Origin: Welwitschia mirabilis
Lineage: Eukaryota; Gnetophyta; Gnetopsida; Welwitschiales
Length of the DNA: 64,000 nt
Assembly (NCBI GenBank): GCA_051453625.1
Contig: JBOZIK010000001.1
Location: 251,583,028-251,647,027, forward strand
Direction of reading: 5' to 3'
In this document: piece by piece, positions 33,561-46,942 of the stretch
How positions within the stretch are numbered: position 1 is the first letter of the stretch
Layout of the letters: every line of letters begins with the position of its first letter
Notes under the pieces: model-generated
What the model was told of the DNA's origin: nothing
The model's input: the letters and a program-made list of their open reading frames with translations, nothing else
Databases searched by the model: none
Translations under genes and position numbers: made by a program

Positions 33561-36500
33561 ATCATAATTACATTACTAGATTTTATTATGGTAGTAGTAT
33601 AAGGTATTATAGAGGATTTTTAATCCTCGTATAGGTGATGTTAGAACATTTAATTTTGATATACTATACAGTTGAATTATACTTAATAGATATGAGGAGT
33701 TGGAAAGTGTTAATGTAGATCAAGATTAACATTAAAACTTAAAGATAATAGTAATCATACATTTTGAGATGAAAAATATAAAGTAGAATGTTGGCTAATT
33801 CTAAATTTGAGTATAGTATTTGCATTTTCTATTGTATATCTTGATTCATAAATTTGGTTGTATAATGATTATTCCCAAACTAAAGTGGAAATTTCTAATA
33901 TTTGTGGCCTACTAAATAACCACATTTTCTTGGCTTAAATATATTTCTTTATAATTCATGGAATAAAGTCCCTAAGGTGGAGATGAAATAGTTTTACTAT
34001 AAGATTAAAAATCTTATTCTACTCCTTTAGAAGTGAAGATTTACTTTTGTTTTTTTTTCAAAGAAATTTGAGACAAGATATGTTTTCCCCATTTCTCAGC
34101 TATTTAAAAGTTTTTTTAGTCCTTGGTTTTTTCTAATTATGGGGTTTTCTAATTGAAGTAGGTGTTTTAAAGGATTATTTATCTATATTTAAGAAGGGTT
34201 TTTTAATTATTAAATCACTTTTTTGGATTGGATTAAATAGTAATACCTTCTTAAGGATGTGATGTTATAGGTTCTAAATATTATTTCTTTACTCTAGAGT
34301 AAATAGAAGCTTTTTAAGATCATTTTATTGAAATTTTATAGATTTAATAAATTCATCTGCTGGTAATGATATTACTTCTTTTATTGTTTCAAGTTGAGGA
34401 CTTAAATGATTCTAGTATTAAGAAGTTGAATTTCTTTTCTACATCAGTTTTGACTAGGTTTCCCTTGAATTTTAACTATGTATAACACTTTTAACATATA
34501 AAGAAATTCATGAAGAAAGTATAAAAAGTATCATCCTTACATTATATTTTCTAAGAATTCTATTTGTTTTACTATCTTAAGTTTTAGTAAAATTTCTAGG
34601 AATAGTAAGATATACTACTTTTTTGTGATTATGATAAGTTCTTTAAATATACTTAGAAACATTTGTTATACTTCTCCAATCTTAAAGTTCAATGAAATTT
34701 CCTTCTAATAATTTTGCACATTAATGGATTCTACTTCCAATACACCTTGAACATTCTTTCTTTTAAGATATCTCATCTTGTTTTTAGTGTATCTCTTAAG
34801 ATAAATGAAAAAGTTAGTATTCTTATAAATTTTTAAAATAAAAAAGAGACTCCTTCTAAATATGAAAAAATAATTCAACATAATTTCATAAAGATAGAAA
34901 ATGAACATAAAATAAAAGAAACAAAAACAAGAAAAGGAAATGAAGAGTTTGTAAAAATAAAAGGAAAATAAAAGTACTAAAAAAAGTGAAAAAGAAAGAC
35001 AAATAATGGAAAAATTACTTAAGAAAAGTAAAGAATTAGGGATACACAAAAAAAAAAAAACTGTAAATCTCAAAGAGAGAAAAATAGAATAAAATTAAAG
35101 AAAATATTTTTAAATTTAGAATTTGGAGCTTGGAAATGAGAAAGGATCTACTTAACATATTCTAAGATTTAAAATCATTAATGCTTCCTTGTGAAAAAGA
35201 CCAAAATAAGTGATGAGTAATAAGAAATAAAATAAGCTAATGATGACCTATCAATCACATTTTATGAAAGAGTTCTAATGTGGATTCAAAATAATATAAA
35301 CTAGGCCTAAATTAATCTCATCTAACTAATTGATTTTTATAACTAATAAAGGAAAATAACTTTATTAAATTGAAATTTTAGTGTAAGAAAGAAACAAAAA
35401 AAGAAGTAATTGACTTTAATGATCACATGTACCAATAAAGAAAGATCAACAATATTAATTCTAGAAGGTAATAATCTACAATCCTATTAATAATTGATTT
35501 AACTACAAAGTAGAATTATTTTAAAATTGGTCCCTAATAAAGAAATTAATGGATCACATACCAAAGAATAAAATAAAGATAATAATTTACACTAGAATTT
35601 ATGTAGCCCACTAAACTAGTTATATGCATGTAAATTTGATAAAAATGTAAATAACATAATTGAAATGGAGTGAAGTCAATTTTTATGCTTGACAAATGCT
35701 CTTATATTATAATTAACCTTTTAATAATAATTAAAAATATAATTAACTAAAGAACCTAATTTAAATGTATTTTAGTAGCATTTAAACAAGTAAGGCTTGA
35801 ATAAGTGGTATTTTAGAAAATGAAAAGGATAAATTATAAGAAAACTTAGGCTTTATTATAAAGGAAATCAAATTATAATCTATGTTATGGAATATTTATC
35901 AACTAGAATCAATAATCTAACCACCCTTTTTCCCAATGAAAAAGTGTTATATTTATAGTGGAATTTATAAGGATGATTTTAAAAAAATTAAAAATGAGAT
36001 TGATATTAAGATTAATTTAATGGAAAATAGTGAAAATAATTATTAAATTGACATGTAATTCACCTTTTAATTCATTATCCTTTCCTTCATAACACATTTA
36101 TTTATTTTTTGTTATCACATAGTGATAATTTGAAACATGTCTTTTTGTCTTCTATTATCATAATATGATAAATATTCCATCCTCTCTTCATATTCTATAA
36201 TTATCATGTAATAATCTAAAATATAAATATCTTTGTACTCTATCATCATATTGAAATAAATCTATAGGTATCTTTTATCACCACTTAGTGCACTATGATA
36301 AACCTAGATTATGATAAAAGAATAAAAACTTATTAAATATTTTCAATAAAAATGAAAATATTGCTTAAAATAACTTAGTCTCATAAATCTACCCTTTTTG
36401 TGATAAAATGTCATTATATTTTTCTAATTTTACTAAATATTAATTTAAAAATGTCATGAAATGGTAACTTTAAATGCCTACTAATGGTTATTATGGGATA

Positions 36501-37639
36501 TAATGTGTTATTTTAAGTATCTTATAATAATTTTAGCATGATCAATTCTAGTTATGGTAGTTCCACATCACTTAGTAATGTAACATACATAAACTAATAT
36601 ATATAGGTCTTTGAAAGATAAAGGAAATGACCTAGTAAAGTTTACATCTTAGATATTAAATGGATTACTATCAAGAATATGTAAAAGAAATATTACATCT
36701 ATTTTTCTAATGCTTCCAAGCATTGAAATGTATTGTTAAAGCTCAACCTTAGATTGCCCTTAATAAGTATAATATTGTTTTTTTTAAATTATACCTTACA
36801 ATGAGGATACTATAATCAAATTATTACTCATTATAAGATTTTACCCATAGGATTCCTATCAAGAAATTTATGTGATAATAGATTCTGTAATCCACTTACT
36901 TAAGAGTTTAAAAAGTAATTAGTTTAACTTGGTTAATTCTTTTAAGTAAAATATAATAACATATTTAAGAATTTTGGATTAGTATTTCATTAGTTAAGAT
37001 TTCAAAGGAGAGCATACATAAGACTATAAAGGGAGTAGTCTAATGGTTGAATGCACTAATAGCTAAATGACCATGCTTACATATCCTTATCTAGAGGAAC
37101 TCAAATAACACATAGTCGTATCTTAGGTCTAGTTCCGATCTCTACCAATATGCATGAGCATATGATAGATTAAGGTAGTTCATATCAATGGACATGTGGT
37201 AATCAATTGCATGATCCACTATAATGGTAATGTAATAATGTAATATTTAGAAACTCAATGGACATAATACAACTCAAAAATGCATTCTGTATGCCATAAA
37301 ATAGCTAAAAAATGCATTTAATATGCAAAAAGACATACTAAAAATTGCATTTAAAGTGCTGCAATGCAAAATCAATATGTGGATCCAAATATTATGGTAA
37401 ACCCCTTAGTAACTTGGCCAAAATATCCATTAGTAACCTCAATAACTGAGCATAAGAGAATCCTCTATTTTTCTTACATCTTGATAAGGGCTAATAGGAG
37501 GGAAAAACACATATTTTTCATTACAAAGTCATGTTTCATATCATTACATGCTTGAGATATTAAATAAATACTTAAGACATTTAATTCATATGCTTGAATA
37601 TATAAGAAAACACATTTAAGGATGCATGCCTCAAATTCA
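33561..37639. other. AT-rich non-coding stretch
   Basis: No recognisable protein motif was found on either strand. A poly-purine plus-strand segment at 34850-35100 creates a 122-codon minus-strand frame (34705-35073) of Phe, Leu, Tyr and Ser that looks like low-complexity read-through. An (AAATGCATTnnn)-rich patch at 37280-37370 resembles the short tandem repeats in the LTRs at 55990 and 62546. No gene is supported. Confidence 0.55.
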
Positions 37640-37653
37640 TTAAATCATACTTC

Positions 37654-37860
37654 AAGCAATCATAATTATTAAGAAATGTGCTAAATATACATCATTGTAT
37701 AATTATAAAGGTCATAAAATAATTGCATCGAATCACAATAGAAGCAACCATAAGAGTTAGGGAATATGCTAAACCTGCATCATTGTATAACTATAATATG
37801 CACAACATAGTTATGTTGAACACATTATAAGCAATCATGATTATTAATAAATACATACAT
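37654..37860. repeat. About 87-bp direct repeat, two copies and a partial third
   Basis: Units start with AAGCAAxCAT at 37654, 37742 and 37829. The first two share GTGCTAAAxxTxCATCATTGTATAAxTATAA-like blocks. They are diverged and probably part of an old LTR. Confidence 0.65.
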
Positions 37861-40800
37861 TAGTATCTAAAATTCAATATTAATTAATTCCTACAAGTCA
37901 CTAATAGTAAGAAAAGCATTTTATTTATATGAATGTAATAACAATATTAATATTAATAAATACTCTTTTAGATACTCCTTGGGTTGTGTAGATAAGGAAG
38001 AAAGAAAATGAAAATGAATTACAAGGTTTTTAGCAAATTAAATACGTGGCTTCTTCCCCTCCATCATGCAACTTTACTAGTGTTAAATTCTTCTTTACCT
38101 AAGATAACCTCAAAACTAAATTAGGGCCTCATAATAACCAATATTAACACCATTCTAGCTTGGTAGTACTTCCTTATTTTATTTTTTGTATTGTTTGTCC
38201 AACCAATAAGTGGATGAAATGCCACTATATTAAGGATGTGTGATGCAAATAGTAAATTTTAAGAAGATTGTTGATTACATATTATGCCATATTTATAATA
38301 TTGATATAAAACTAATTTTATATACTCTCCTTATAGTTACAAGTGTAAGATTTAGTACTTTTATTAGGTATTTCCTATGTAGGAACCTTATTACTTATAA
38401 TTGACATGATTACAACATCATCTTTCTACATTTTTATATGTATATATTTTATCATACAAGGTATTCCACTATCATGTTATACTCTATTTTCTTACATAAT
38501 CCTACCTTATAAAGCTTTACTTGCCTTTCATCTCATAATGCCTTTCCCTACTTCTTCACCTTACTTGTTACCCATTAATTTCCTTATTTATATACCATTA
38601 TATTTATCATTTTTATCACCTTTATTTCATATTTATTATTATTATTATTATATTACTATATTACCCTTTTTTTTAAATTCATTTATAAATTACTATTTTA
38701 ATTATAATTAATTATTAATATTTATAAGCATCAAAATGACACACGTTACAATTGCAGGTGATGGATTCATATAGGTTTCTAACCTAGTTGAGGGATATTT
38801 TCTTATGAGGTTTGTCATAGCCATTCTAAGATGCCCTTTTTGTTATATTTTAGCTTTGATTCCATGTTGTAATTGATCATCTTATAAAATCATGTTAAGT
38901 AATGTTTTATTTTTATTACACTTTTTATTTTATCTCTATTGCATTTTATACTAAGCTATATCAAAGTTGTTGGTTCTACAAGCTTATATCATGAACATGT
39001 TTATAAGCCCTTTATAAATGAGTGAATAATCTTTAATCTGATCTAGTGATAACTTTAGAGGATTCCTTCTTTAACAAGTAGCTTGAGATGGTTGTTACAT
39101 AAGAATCACAATTTAAATAGTGCCTATTTAGTGATTTAATAGTATTTTAGATTTTTATTATTTATAAAGTTAAACCTTTCCTTGTTTTAATTTTTATTGT
39201 TATTCCCTTTCATTTACTCATAAAATAATTTTCTCACCTTAAATAGATACCTTAAAGTCATTTATTAATGGGATATAAAAAGAAAAACATTTAATGGTTT
39301 TTAATCAATGTAAGGTTATAAAGGAATGGGAATGCTCTTGTTTTTATAGATTTCACTATATACTTTAAAAATTACCTTGTATTAGCTATTAAGGAGAGTC
39401 ATGTCCCTTCATTTTCTTAGTAAATCAAGAGAATTCCACTATTTTCAATGATGTTAGGTAGAAAAAACTCAAACCTCATTCATCTTAGCTGTTAAAATCA
39501 TGCCTAATACATTACATCCTTAAAAAGTGAATTTTGTGATAAAAATAATTATGAGTTGGTAACAAAATATTCTTAGGTCTTACTAAAAAAAATTAGCTTA
39601 ATAAATCAATGAATATGACATTTTCTTTAATGATGACTACAAATTCATTTTAACTCCAATGGCATTATGAAGAGATAATTTAAAAATTCAAAATACAAAT
39701 GGCAATTTTATAAATAGATTTATCACCTAAATTCTTAACCATGCAAATAGGTTAACATGCATATTAATTTAACAAAATAACAATACAAATAAAGGATGAG
39801 GTTGCTTATCTACTAAAACAAATATATATTTAACTATACCTTCTCATAATGTCTGAATTCCAAAAGAGGCAGAACAAAATACACAAACATTGTCCATCTA
39901 CAAGCATGCCAATTGATGTGTAAGGAAAATAGATTTCATTATTTTTCTAATGAAAATAAAAATTTCTATTTATTTTATATCTTATTTAAAATGTCTTAAT
40001 TAGTTTTGAGTACTAAAATTTACCTTGATCTATTCACAATGAATGAATGCATGATCATGAACTTATTTCCCTCTCATTTGAATCTAATGGAATCCATAGA
40101 TATCTACCATAAATTTTAGGTTATGAATTTCAAAAATTATATGACCATTTGATTTATTAATGACATAAACTTTGACATTCATTTGTCTTAGTTTTAGAGG
40201 ATTTTAACCATGACAACCTACCTCTTTTGGATTGATAAATTCCATTATTCTTCTTATCACTTGTGAAAGTTCAAAACCTATAATCCAAATAGATGTAAAG
40301 TATTATGATGAACTCATCATAGAGTTTGACATATCTTTATAGATACATCAATAAAAGAGGATGCCTAGTGAGAAGGAATAGACAAGAGGGGTAAGTATTT
40401 CTTATATGAAGGGCATCAATGCCATTTTAAATGTGAATGTTCTGTTTGATCAATTCTTAGAAAGCCTTAAAGTTTGCTAGTCGTTGCACCACCTATGATA
40501 CATATTATTACTAAAACTAAATCATTATCTTATAGCTAATGGATTATTTCCTTTTTCTAGTTGGAGGCCTTTGTTGAAATGTGAATCATGTGATCAATAT
40601 AAATCTTTCTTCTAATAAATGCTATAGCTTTGATACCTGCAATTCTTATTAAACTCATATAAAACACACTAGTACATGGGAGTTAATCCAAATATCATAC
40701 TCTAGAAAGGAATTTTAAAGAGGAATCTAAAAGATTGTTTCAATAAAAAATTTTAGAATTAAATTAATTTTCTAATCTAACTTTATAATTAACATGTAAC

Positions 40801-41594
40801 AATGTAATAGATATATGCAAGATGAAAATATGGATGCAATCTAAATGCAACACACAACCATGTGTACCAACTTGTTATCATCCAAGTTATCCCTTATAAT
40901 CTATATCAATTATAAATAAATGTTATTTAAATGTAATTAACACAAATTATAAGGAATATCAGAAAGTAGTTTGACAAGAACACTTTAAGCAATAACTTTA
41001 TTAATTAAAATGTTTACATCCTTTTATTAAAAAGAAACTCCTCAATGAAAGAGATATAACCTAATACTAAGAAATGTCCTTATCTAAAACTATCATGAAT
41101 CCCTTGATTAATCGACCTCTAATTCATCATAAGACTAATTGATGCACTAAAGATGAGAAATGAGGAATCTTAGTGAAGTATTTATGAATTTGATATGATA
41201 ATTAGGGTTACTAAAGAGTTGTAACAGACTAGATATAATTGTAACAATGATTTCATAACTGATGGAATTTATTTTGTATTCATTATGACTATCATCTACT
41301 TGAGTGTTATTTGGATAATATGGTGATGATAGTTGATCTCTTCTTCTAAGGGTTTCTTGTCCTTCACATGTCTTCTTGGAGATGATTGAGTTTCATATTT
41401 TTGATGTCTTTTAAGATGTAATTCAAATGATTATATGGATAAATATCCACTATCAATTTATTAGTTATATTTTTTGTAATCTTGCTAGTCATCTCGAGTG
41501 CCATCCTAATAACTAGGTGGATGATATGTCATCTTCAATCTTTTCTATTTTATTATGTCATAATTGACTTTCTTCTTAGCATATGAAGCTTTTT
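37861..41594. other. AT-rich non-coding stretch
   Basis: No family motif seen. A 101-codon plus-strand frame at 38406-38711 is a T-rich hydrophobic read-through ending in a (TTA)n microsatellite (38631-38655). It may be the LTR or 3' untranslated part of the Athila/Tat-type element to the right, but no LTR partner was found. Confidence 0.5.
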
Positions 41595-41792
41595 ACTAAT
41601 GAAACTAATCTTACTTCATCTTTTTCAAGTATATTAATGAAGATGAGATATTTGCCTAAACTTAGTCATGATTTCTGGCTTAATTAACATAGTACTAATG
41701 AAACTAATCTTCTTTCATCTTTTTAAAGTATATTGATAAAGATGAGATATTTTCCTCAACTTAGTCATGATTTCTGGCTTAATTAACACATC
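41595..41792. repeat. 99-bp tandem duplication
   Basis: Unit 1 (41595-41693) and unit 2 (41694-41792) start with ACTAATGAAACTAATCTT and share ACTTAGTCATGATTTCTGGC near the end, with about ten differences. Looser similarity between 41400-41560 and 41850-42010 suggests an older, larger duplication around it. Confidence 0.85.
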
Positions 41793-43799
41793 ACTATATC
41801 TTTCAAAGATGATAAATTTTATGGTATACTCTATCAGCTTTCAAGGCTATCTTCAAGATGTGATTCAACTACTTCAATGGCTTATTATCATCAAGGGTAT
41901 GATCCAAATAATAGGGTAGATGACTCTCTATAGAAATCTCATTTATTTTCTTATTAATTATGTTGGTCATGCACTTAACTATCATCTACATGACAATGTG
42001 AATAATAGTTTTTTCTTCATTCTCTAGCCTTTTAATCTTCATTCATCATTCTACACTGGATTCATGATGCTTCAAAAAAGTTAGTAAGTGCAAAATATGT
42101 TAAAAAATGGTTCATTACCTTCAAATCTTATGTTCTATATGATCATCTTGACTAAGTTTTAGATTCTTTCTATTTGGCTTGGAAACTTATTAATATGCCT
42201 AAAACATACTCTAAGCATGAAGTAATTACTACCAATTGGACTTACAACATAACCTCTTACTAAGAATTTATCTATCCTTAACAAAGAAAGTAAAAAATAA
42301 TATAAGCTAATGAAATTAAAAAAAATAATGAAACATAACAATTAAGCATAAAAGATCTTATATTGTTAAATATGGAGGCATATTAGAAAGATATTTCAGT
42401 TTAATGTCATGATAAAGATATGTATTAAATTTATAGTTTATTATTTTAGATCTATGAAAAAAATATTTTCCTTAAATAATTTCCTTTTAATTAAAGCTAA
42501 TCTTTTGAGGATTCTAGAGGTTTCACATGAATGAAGTAGATAAATTCATTTTGAATTTTTAAGAAAAGGTACTTGTGATAATCAGAAAAAATAAGATAAA
42601 AATATCAACGGATATAAGATAATAAAGATAAAAATAGAAAAATGTAACTATAAAATGAAAATAAAAAAAAATATGAAAATGAAACTAAGGATTAATCATA
42701 AAAGCAAGCGTATGAATAAGATAAGGCCAATGAGAAGCTAAAAATCTATACATCCTATTAATATAAGAGTGAAATGTGACAATGGCTTTAAAACTTTTAA
42801 GTAAAAATAGTTAAAAAGATGCATAATACAAATGGACAAAAATGCATATGAAGAATATTAACTATTTTACTCTAAATACTTACTTAATCAAACTCAATGA
42901 TTTTCATCATAGAATGATTTGATAGTAAATATGTATGATTTAGTGCTAGATCATAATAAGCTTCACATGACAAGAAAAATGATTTTAGCAATATCAAATG
43001 ATTCTTATATAAAGTATTAATATAATATTAGAATTAAAATCAATCCAATAATTTGCTAAAGAAACAATAAACTTTGGTTGATATATCATCTAATGATTAA
43101 TATGCCTTATCATGCTCTTGAAGTTTTGGCTTCAAAGTTATGGAAATTAAGTTAATTGGATGTTAAGAAATATCATTCATTATGATGAGGGGATGCAACC
43201 TCTGCTAAAAGAGTAAGGACTCATAATTTAAGACTAGATCATGATCAACTAAGTTTGTGATAGATTTTTCACAACTATTATATCACAGTACCAAAGGTCC
43301 TTTTTAGGAAAATTTACCCTAGTATGCTTATGATAGGATATCGTGGAATTCATTTAGACATTTTAATTTTTTATGTTTTATCTTTTTTATTTTTCTTTTC
43401 TATTTAAAAATTTTCCCCCTTGAAAGAATAGACTATGATTTTCTTGTTATGGAACATTAATTAGTTATTAAAATAATAAATTAACTAAGTACAATATTAT
43501 GAATTAGCATCTGATTTAGCATAATTAGTACTTAAGTAGAAGTCTTCCTAGACATTAAAGTTCATAGATATTGGAATGTCTTAGATTGACTAAAATCCAA
43601 TCTTTATCATTCTAAGCTCCTAAAGTAAAGAATTACTTTTATGAAAACTTATATGAAATCTAACACAACACCAAATTATTAGATGATCAAATAATAAAAT
43701 AACTTAACCAAAGAATCTACCTAAGAAACTATTTAAACAATGGTAAAGGGAAGACGTTCCTCTTAGATAAGAGGATTATTTAAGTTAATTGCTTTAGTC
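41793..43799. other. Non-coding stretch downstream of the Athila/Tat-type pol
   Basis: No frames of note. A minus-strand purine run, AAGGGGGAAAA (43411-43421), could be the polypurine tract of the Athila/Tat-type element. If so its 3' LTR would lie left of about 43405, but no LTR pair was found to prove it. Confidence 0.4.
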
Positions 43800-44985
43800 A
43801 TATATATAGTATAATGATAATCATTTAACATAACTTCAATTATTATCCATTTACCTTGAACATTTCATGAGTGTTTAAATTAAAAATCTTAATAGAGTTG
43901 TTAATATGCATTTTCTCTACTTAGCAAGAACCTAGCTATTTAGAGGTCAATTTATTATGAAGAAGATGTAATAAAGTATGAAATAATAGAACCAATTAAG
44001 AAAGATAAAAATATTTATAGAAATGATTTTTGTCATAGTAAAATTTTTCTTGAGCTTTTTTGATGAGTTATCTAAGAATAGCATGATTATGTTTCTCATC
44101 AAGATGTTAAAGTATGTTAAATATTATCATCAAAATGCATGACACTAAGCTAATAAATACTTTTATAGGAATTATAACATACATTAATGAAAAGAACACA
44201 AGCTTTACCATACATAAGCTTATGAGGGAAAAAACCAAGTCAATTATGCCAAGTAGTATGATAAGCCCAAAGTACGTCATCAAGTATGATAAAATAAGAT
44301 TTTTATTTTGAGAGATTAATTTTTGAAGAATTTTCTTTATTTATTTCTTGGCATTTTCATCTTAACCAATGATCTGAGGGTGATAAGCATTGCCTAATCT
44401 ATGCTTAATTCCAATAGAAAAAGAAGTTTCATAAGAATCATGTTTATAAAATAAGTGCCTTCATCACTAATCAAGATTATAAGGAAGTCAAATCTGTGAA
44501 AAATATTAGATCTAAGAAAAGAACATATATTTTTAGCATCATTTGTAATTGCAGGAAGGACTTATACACATTTGATTACATAATCCACAACCACTAAGAT
44601 GCAATTTTTATTATAAGAAGATAGTGCAGGAGGGCCTATGAAGTCTATGTTCCACTAATCAAAAGGTTCACACTCTAATATAGGTTGGATAGGTATGTCT
44701 TGATTCCTAGAAAGGCTACCAAAACATTGATAAACATTTACATTTTCTTGTAAAGTTAGATAAATATTTGAAGGGGGGTAGGATAATAAAAACTTGCATG
44801 GAGGATTTTAATAGTAGTCTTTAGGCAACTAAAATAACATCCACACATGCCACCATAATGAAGAGTAAAGATATCATATTGCTTCCATTATGGCATACAT
44901 TTACACATGATTTGATCTTTACATCTTTGAGAGAGGTAAAGTTCATGCCACTCATAATCTCCTATTCTATGAAGAGAAGATTTTT
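43800..44985 (-). pseudogene. pol: Athila/Tat-type Ty3 integrase, broken
   Basis: Minus strand: IKHRLGNAYHPQIIG near 44410-44365 (family: HxxATAYHPQTNGQ), NAKKxIKKILQKLISQNK near 44350-44300, YHTTWHN near 44250, HKLMYGKAC near 44220-44195, then IFNLNTHEMFKVNGQ near 43890-43845, the C-terminal block found in this clade. An earlier piece near 44650-44600 corresponds to the central catalytic part (WNIDFIGPP). Many CAA-to-TAA changes and frame shifts are present. The integrase would insert element DNA into the genome. Confidence 0.85.
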
Positions 44986-44989
44986 TGTG

Positions 44990-45660
44990 ATTAGAAGTTA
45001 AATGTCAGGGAGTTTTACAATAACAAAATAGTTAATAATATTAGCATACCATGAGCTAGGATGTTTAGAAGAGATGGAATAAAAATATGCAATGGAGTAG
45101 ATTTGTTCAATAGGAAAATTATATTGAATATAAAAGTAAGGAGAAACATGTAAATAATGGTGTTCATAAGGTATTATAGATAAATGATTAGCCATACAAT
45201 TATGTTTTCCTTCTTTATTAATAATGGTTAGGTTGAAGTATTGTATTAACAACATTCATTTAATAAGTTTGGTAATATAATCCATCTTGATTATGAGATA
45301 TAAAATGGTAGCATGATTAGTATAGATAGTAGTATGAAAGGCAACAAGATAATATTAAAGTTTATCAAGACAAAATATAATGGCAAGCATTTATTTTTTA
45401 GTAGTGGTATAATTAAGTTAAGCTCTTGAAAGGGTTTTATTGATATAGAAAATAACATTATAATCTTTTTCATGTTTTGCTCTTAACACATAATCTATAG
45501 TAATATTGCTTGCATTACACATAAATTCAAAGTCTTCATTCCAATTGGGTCCTCCCACAATAGGCACTGAACTGACTTTTTCTTTAATATTTCCAAAGGC
45601 ATGTTGACAAGAATCAAGCTAATTAAATTCAACATGTTTTTCTAAGAGAGTATGAATAGG
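44990..45660 (-). pseudogene. pol: Athila/Tat-type Ty3 RNase H, broken
   Basis: Minus strand, in order: AFGNIKEKVSSVPIVGGPNW near 45600, DFEFMCNASNITIDYVL near 45545-45490, VIFYINKTLSRA near 45460, LNYTTTKK near 45420, IYTNHATILYLI near 45330, LIKWMLLIQYFNLTIINKEG near 45265-45200, MANHLS near 45185, and SSWYANIINYFVIVKLPDI at 45055-44998. The last motif (PWYADxxNYxVxxxxP) is diagnostic of the Athila/Tat group of plant Ty3 elements. The first RNase H Asp (CDAS in the family) is Asn here. An 85-codon frame at 44998-45255 is intact. Confidence 0.9.
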
Positions 45661-45899
45661 TTTGTAAATTTTAATATAATCTTTAATTAGTCTTTACTAA
45701 AAACTAGCATAATAAAAAAAAACCTGACTTGCTTTATACTAGTTAGAGGAGAAAGGTTTCTAATGATGTCTATTTTAGTAGGATCCATTTGAATGTCATT
45801 GTTGGAAATATGATGAAATTAGACTATCCCATCCCTTATCAAGAAGTATCTCTTTTTACAACTCAAATTAAGCTACTTTCTATGCATCTATCAAAAATT

Positions 45900-46440
45900 T
45901 TTCCTAATGTTTCTAAGGTCTACCTTAAAAAATCCCAAAAATATTTATATTAATTCTTTAATTATGTTAAAAATATATTCATTATGTCTCTTTGAAAGGT
46001 TTGAGGTGCATTACGTAAACCAAAGGGAGTTCTTCTAAAAGTAAAGGTCTCAAATGGAGAGGTAAAAAAGGTCTCAAATGGAGAGGTGAAAGTTGTCTTA
46101 GCTTGATCCTCATTAGCTATGCATACTTGATTATAATGACTATCCATCAAGAAGATAATAATATGCATGGCCATGAATCCTATTAAGAATTTGATCTAGA
46201 AATGACAAGGGATAATAGTCCTCTTTGTTGACATCATTAAGCTTTCTAAAATCAATGCAAACTTACCATTTTCCATTCTTTTTTAGTACTATAATGATAG
46301 GGCTAAACCATTCACTAATCAGATATAACATAAAAGATTTTTTCATATATAAGTTTAATGATTTCTTCCTTTATTACTTTATTAAGGATAGGGTTAAGTC
46401 TCCTTTGTGGTTGTCTAATATATTTAACATTATCTTCCAA
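45900..46440 (-). pseudogene. pol: Athila/Tat-type Ty3 reverse transcriptase, broken
   Basis: Minus strand: RQPQRRLNPILNKVIKEEII near 46415-46355, ISDxWFSPIIIVLKKNGKW near 46320-46265, VCIDFRKLNDVNKEDYYPLS near 46260-46200, LLDG then SHYNQVCIANEDQAKTTF near 46150-46095, and FRRTPFGLRNAPQTFQRD near 46045-45990. An exact in-frame duplication of the peptide FTSPFETF lies at 46044-46091. The catalytic aspartate pair downstream could not be read in any frame. The block order and spelling are typical of plant Ty3 RT. Confidence 0.9.
46044..46091 (-). repeat. 24-bp in-frame tandem duplication inside RT
   Basis: Units 46044-46067 and 46068-46091 differ by one base. Each encodes FTSPFETF on the minus strand. 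The duplication keeps frame, but the surrounding RT is already broken. Confidence 0.92.
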
Positions 46441-46942
46441 ATATATTTTATGCTAAATAATGAAAGGAGAAATGGCTAAAATATTTCTATGAGTCAAATC
46501 AAAAGCATGTGTTTTGGATTTAATAAGTTGAAGTAGTGATTCTTCTTAAGAAGAATGAAGACATGCATTAATGATCAAGGGTTTTTAAATGTCATTATAT
46601 TTCAATCCATTTTATAGTTATTTAAGTTTTAGATTAGAACTATCCCTTATTATTGTTGGAATCCTTTCTTGATCTAGAAGGTTTTCTATGAATTTAACAT
46701 GTTAAACATCATAACTAATAAGATCTTCAAAATTTGCACTTTCATTCTTATTTAAATTGTTACCTAAAAAAGTTACTATTAAGATTATATGGATTGAAGG
46801 AATTAAGGCTTTTTAATATTTCTTCACATTCTTCAAGATCATTAAATAAAGTTGGGTTGTGTAAAGTGAGGAGCCTTTCTTTTAAATGATGTTGTTGACT
46901 AAGCATTAAGGGTTTAATTTATTGATTAAGATTAAAATCTTC

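Noticed and set aside
34705-35073. 122-codon minus-strand frame, very rich in Phe, Leu, Tyr and Ser
   Set aside because: It reads through a purine-rich low-complexity plus strand; composition alone explains it and no family pattern is present.
36090-36320. Repeated TTATCATxxTGATAA-like words suggesting a palindromic array
   Set aside because: Spacing is irregular and the words are expected by chance in such AT-rich DNA.
38406-38711. 101-codon hydrophobic plus-strand frame
   Set aside because: T-rich read-through ending in a TTA microsatellite. It looks like a membrane protein only because TTT/ATT/TTA codons are hydrophobic.
33561-43400. A second LTR pair for the Athila/Tat-type element
   Set aside because: I looked for matches to the right-hand side (54285-62146) and found none convincing by eye; the long LTRs there have an initiator-Met-type primer site and a different look.
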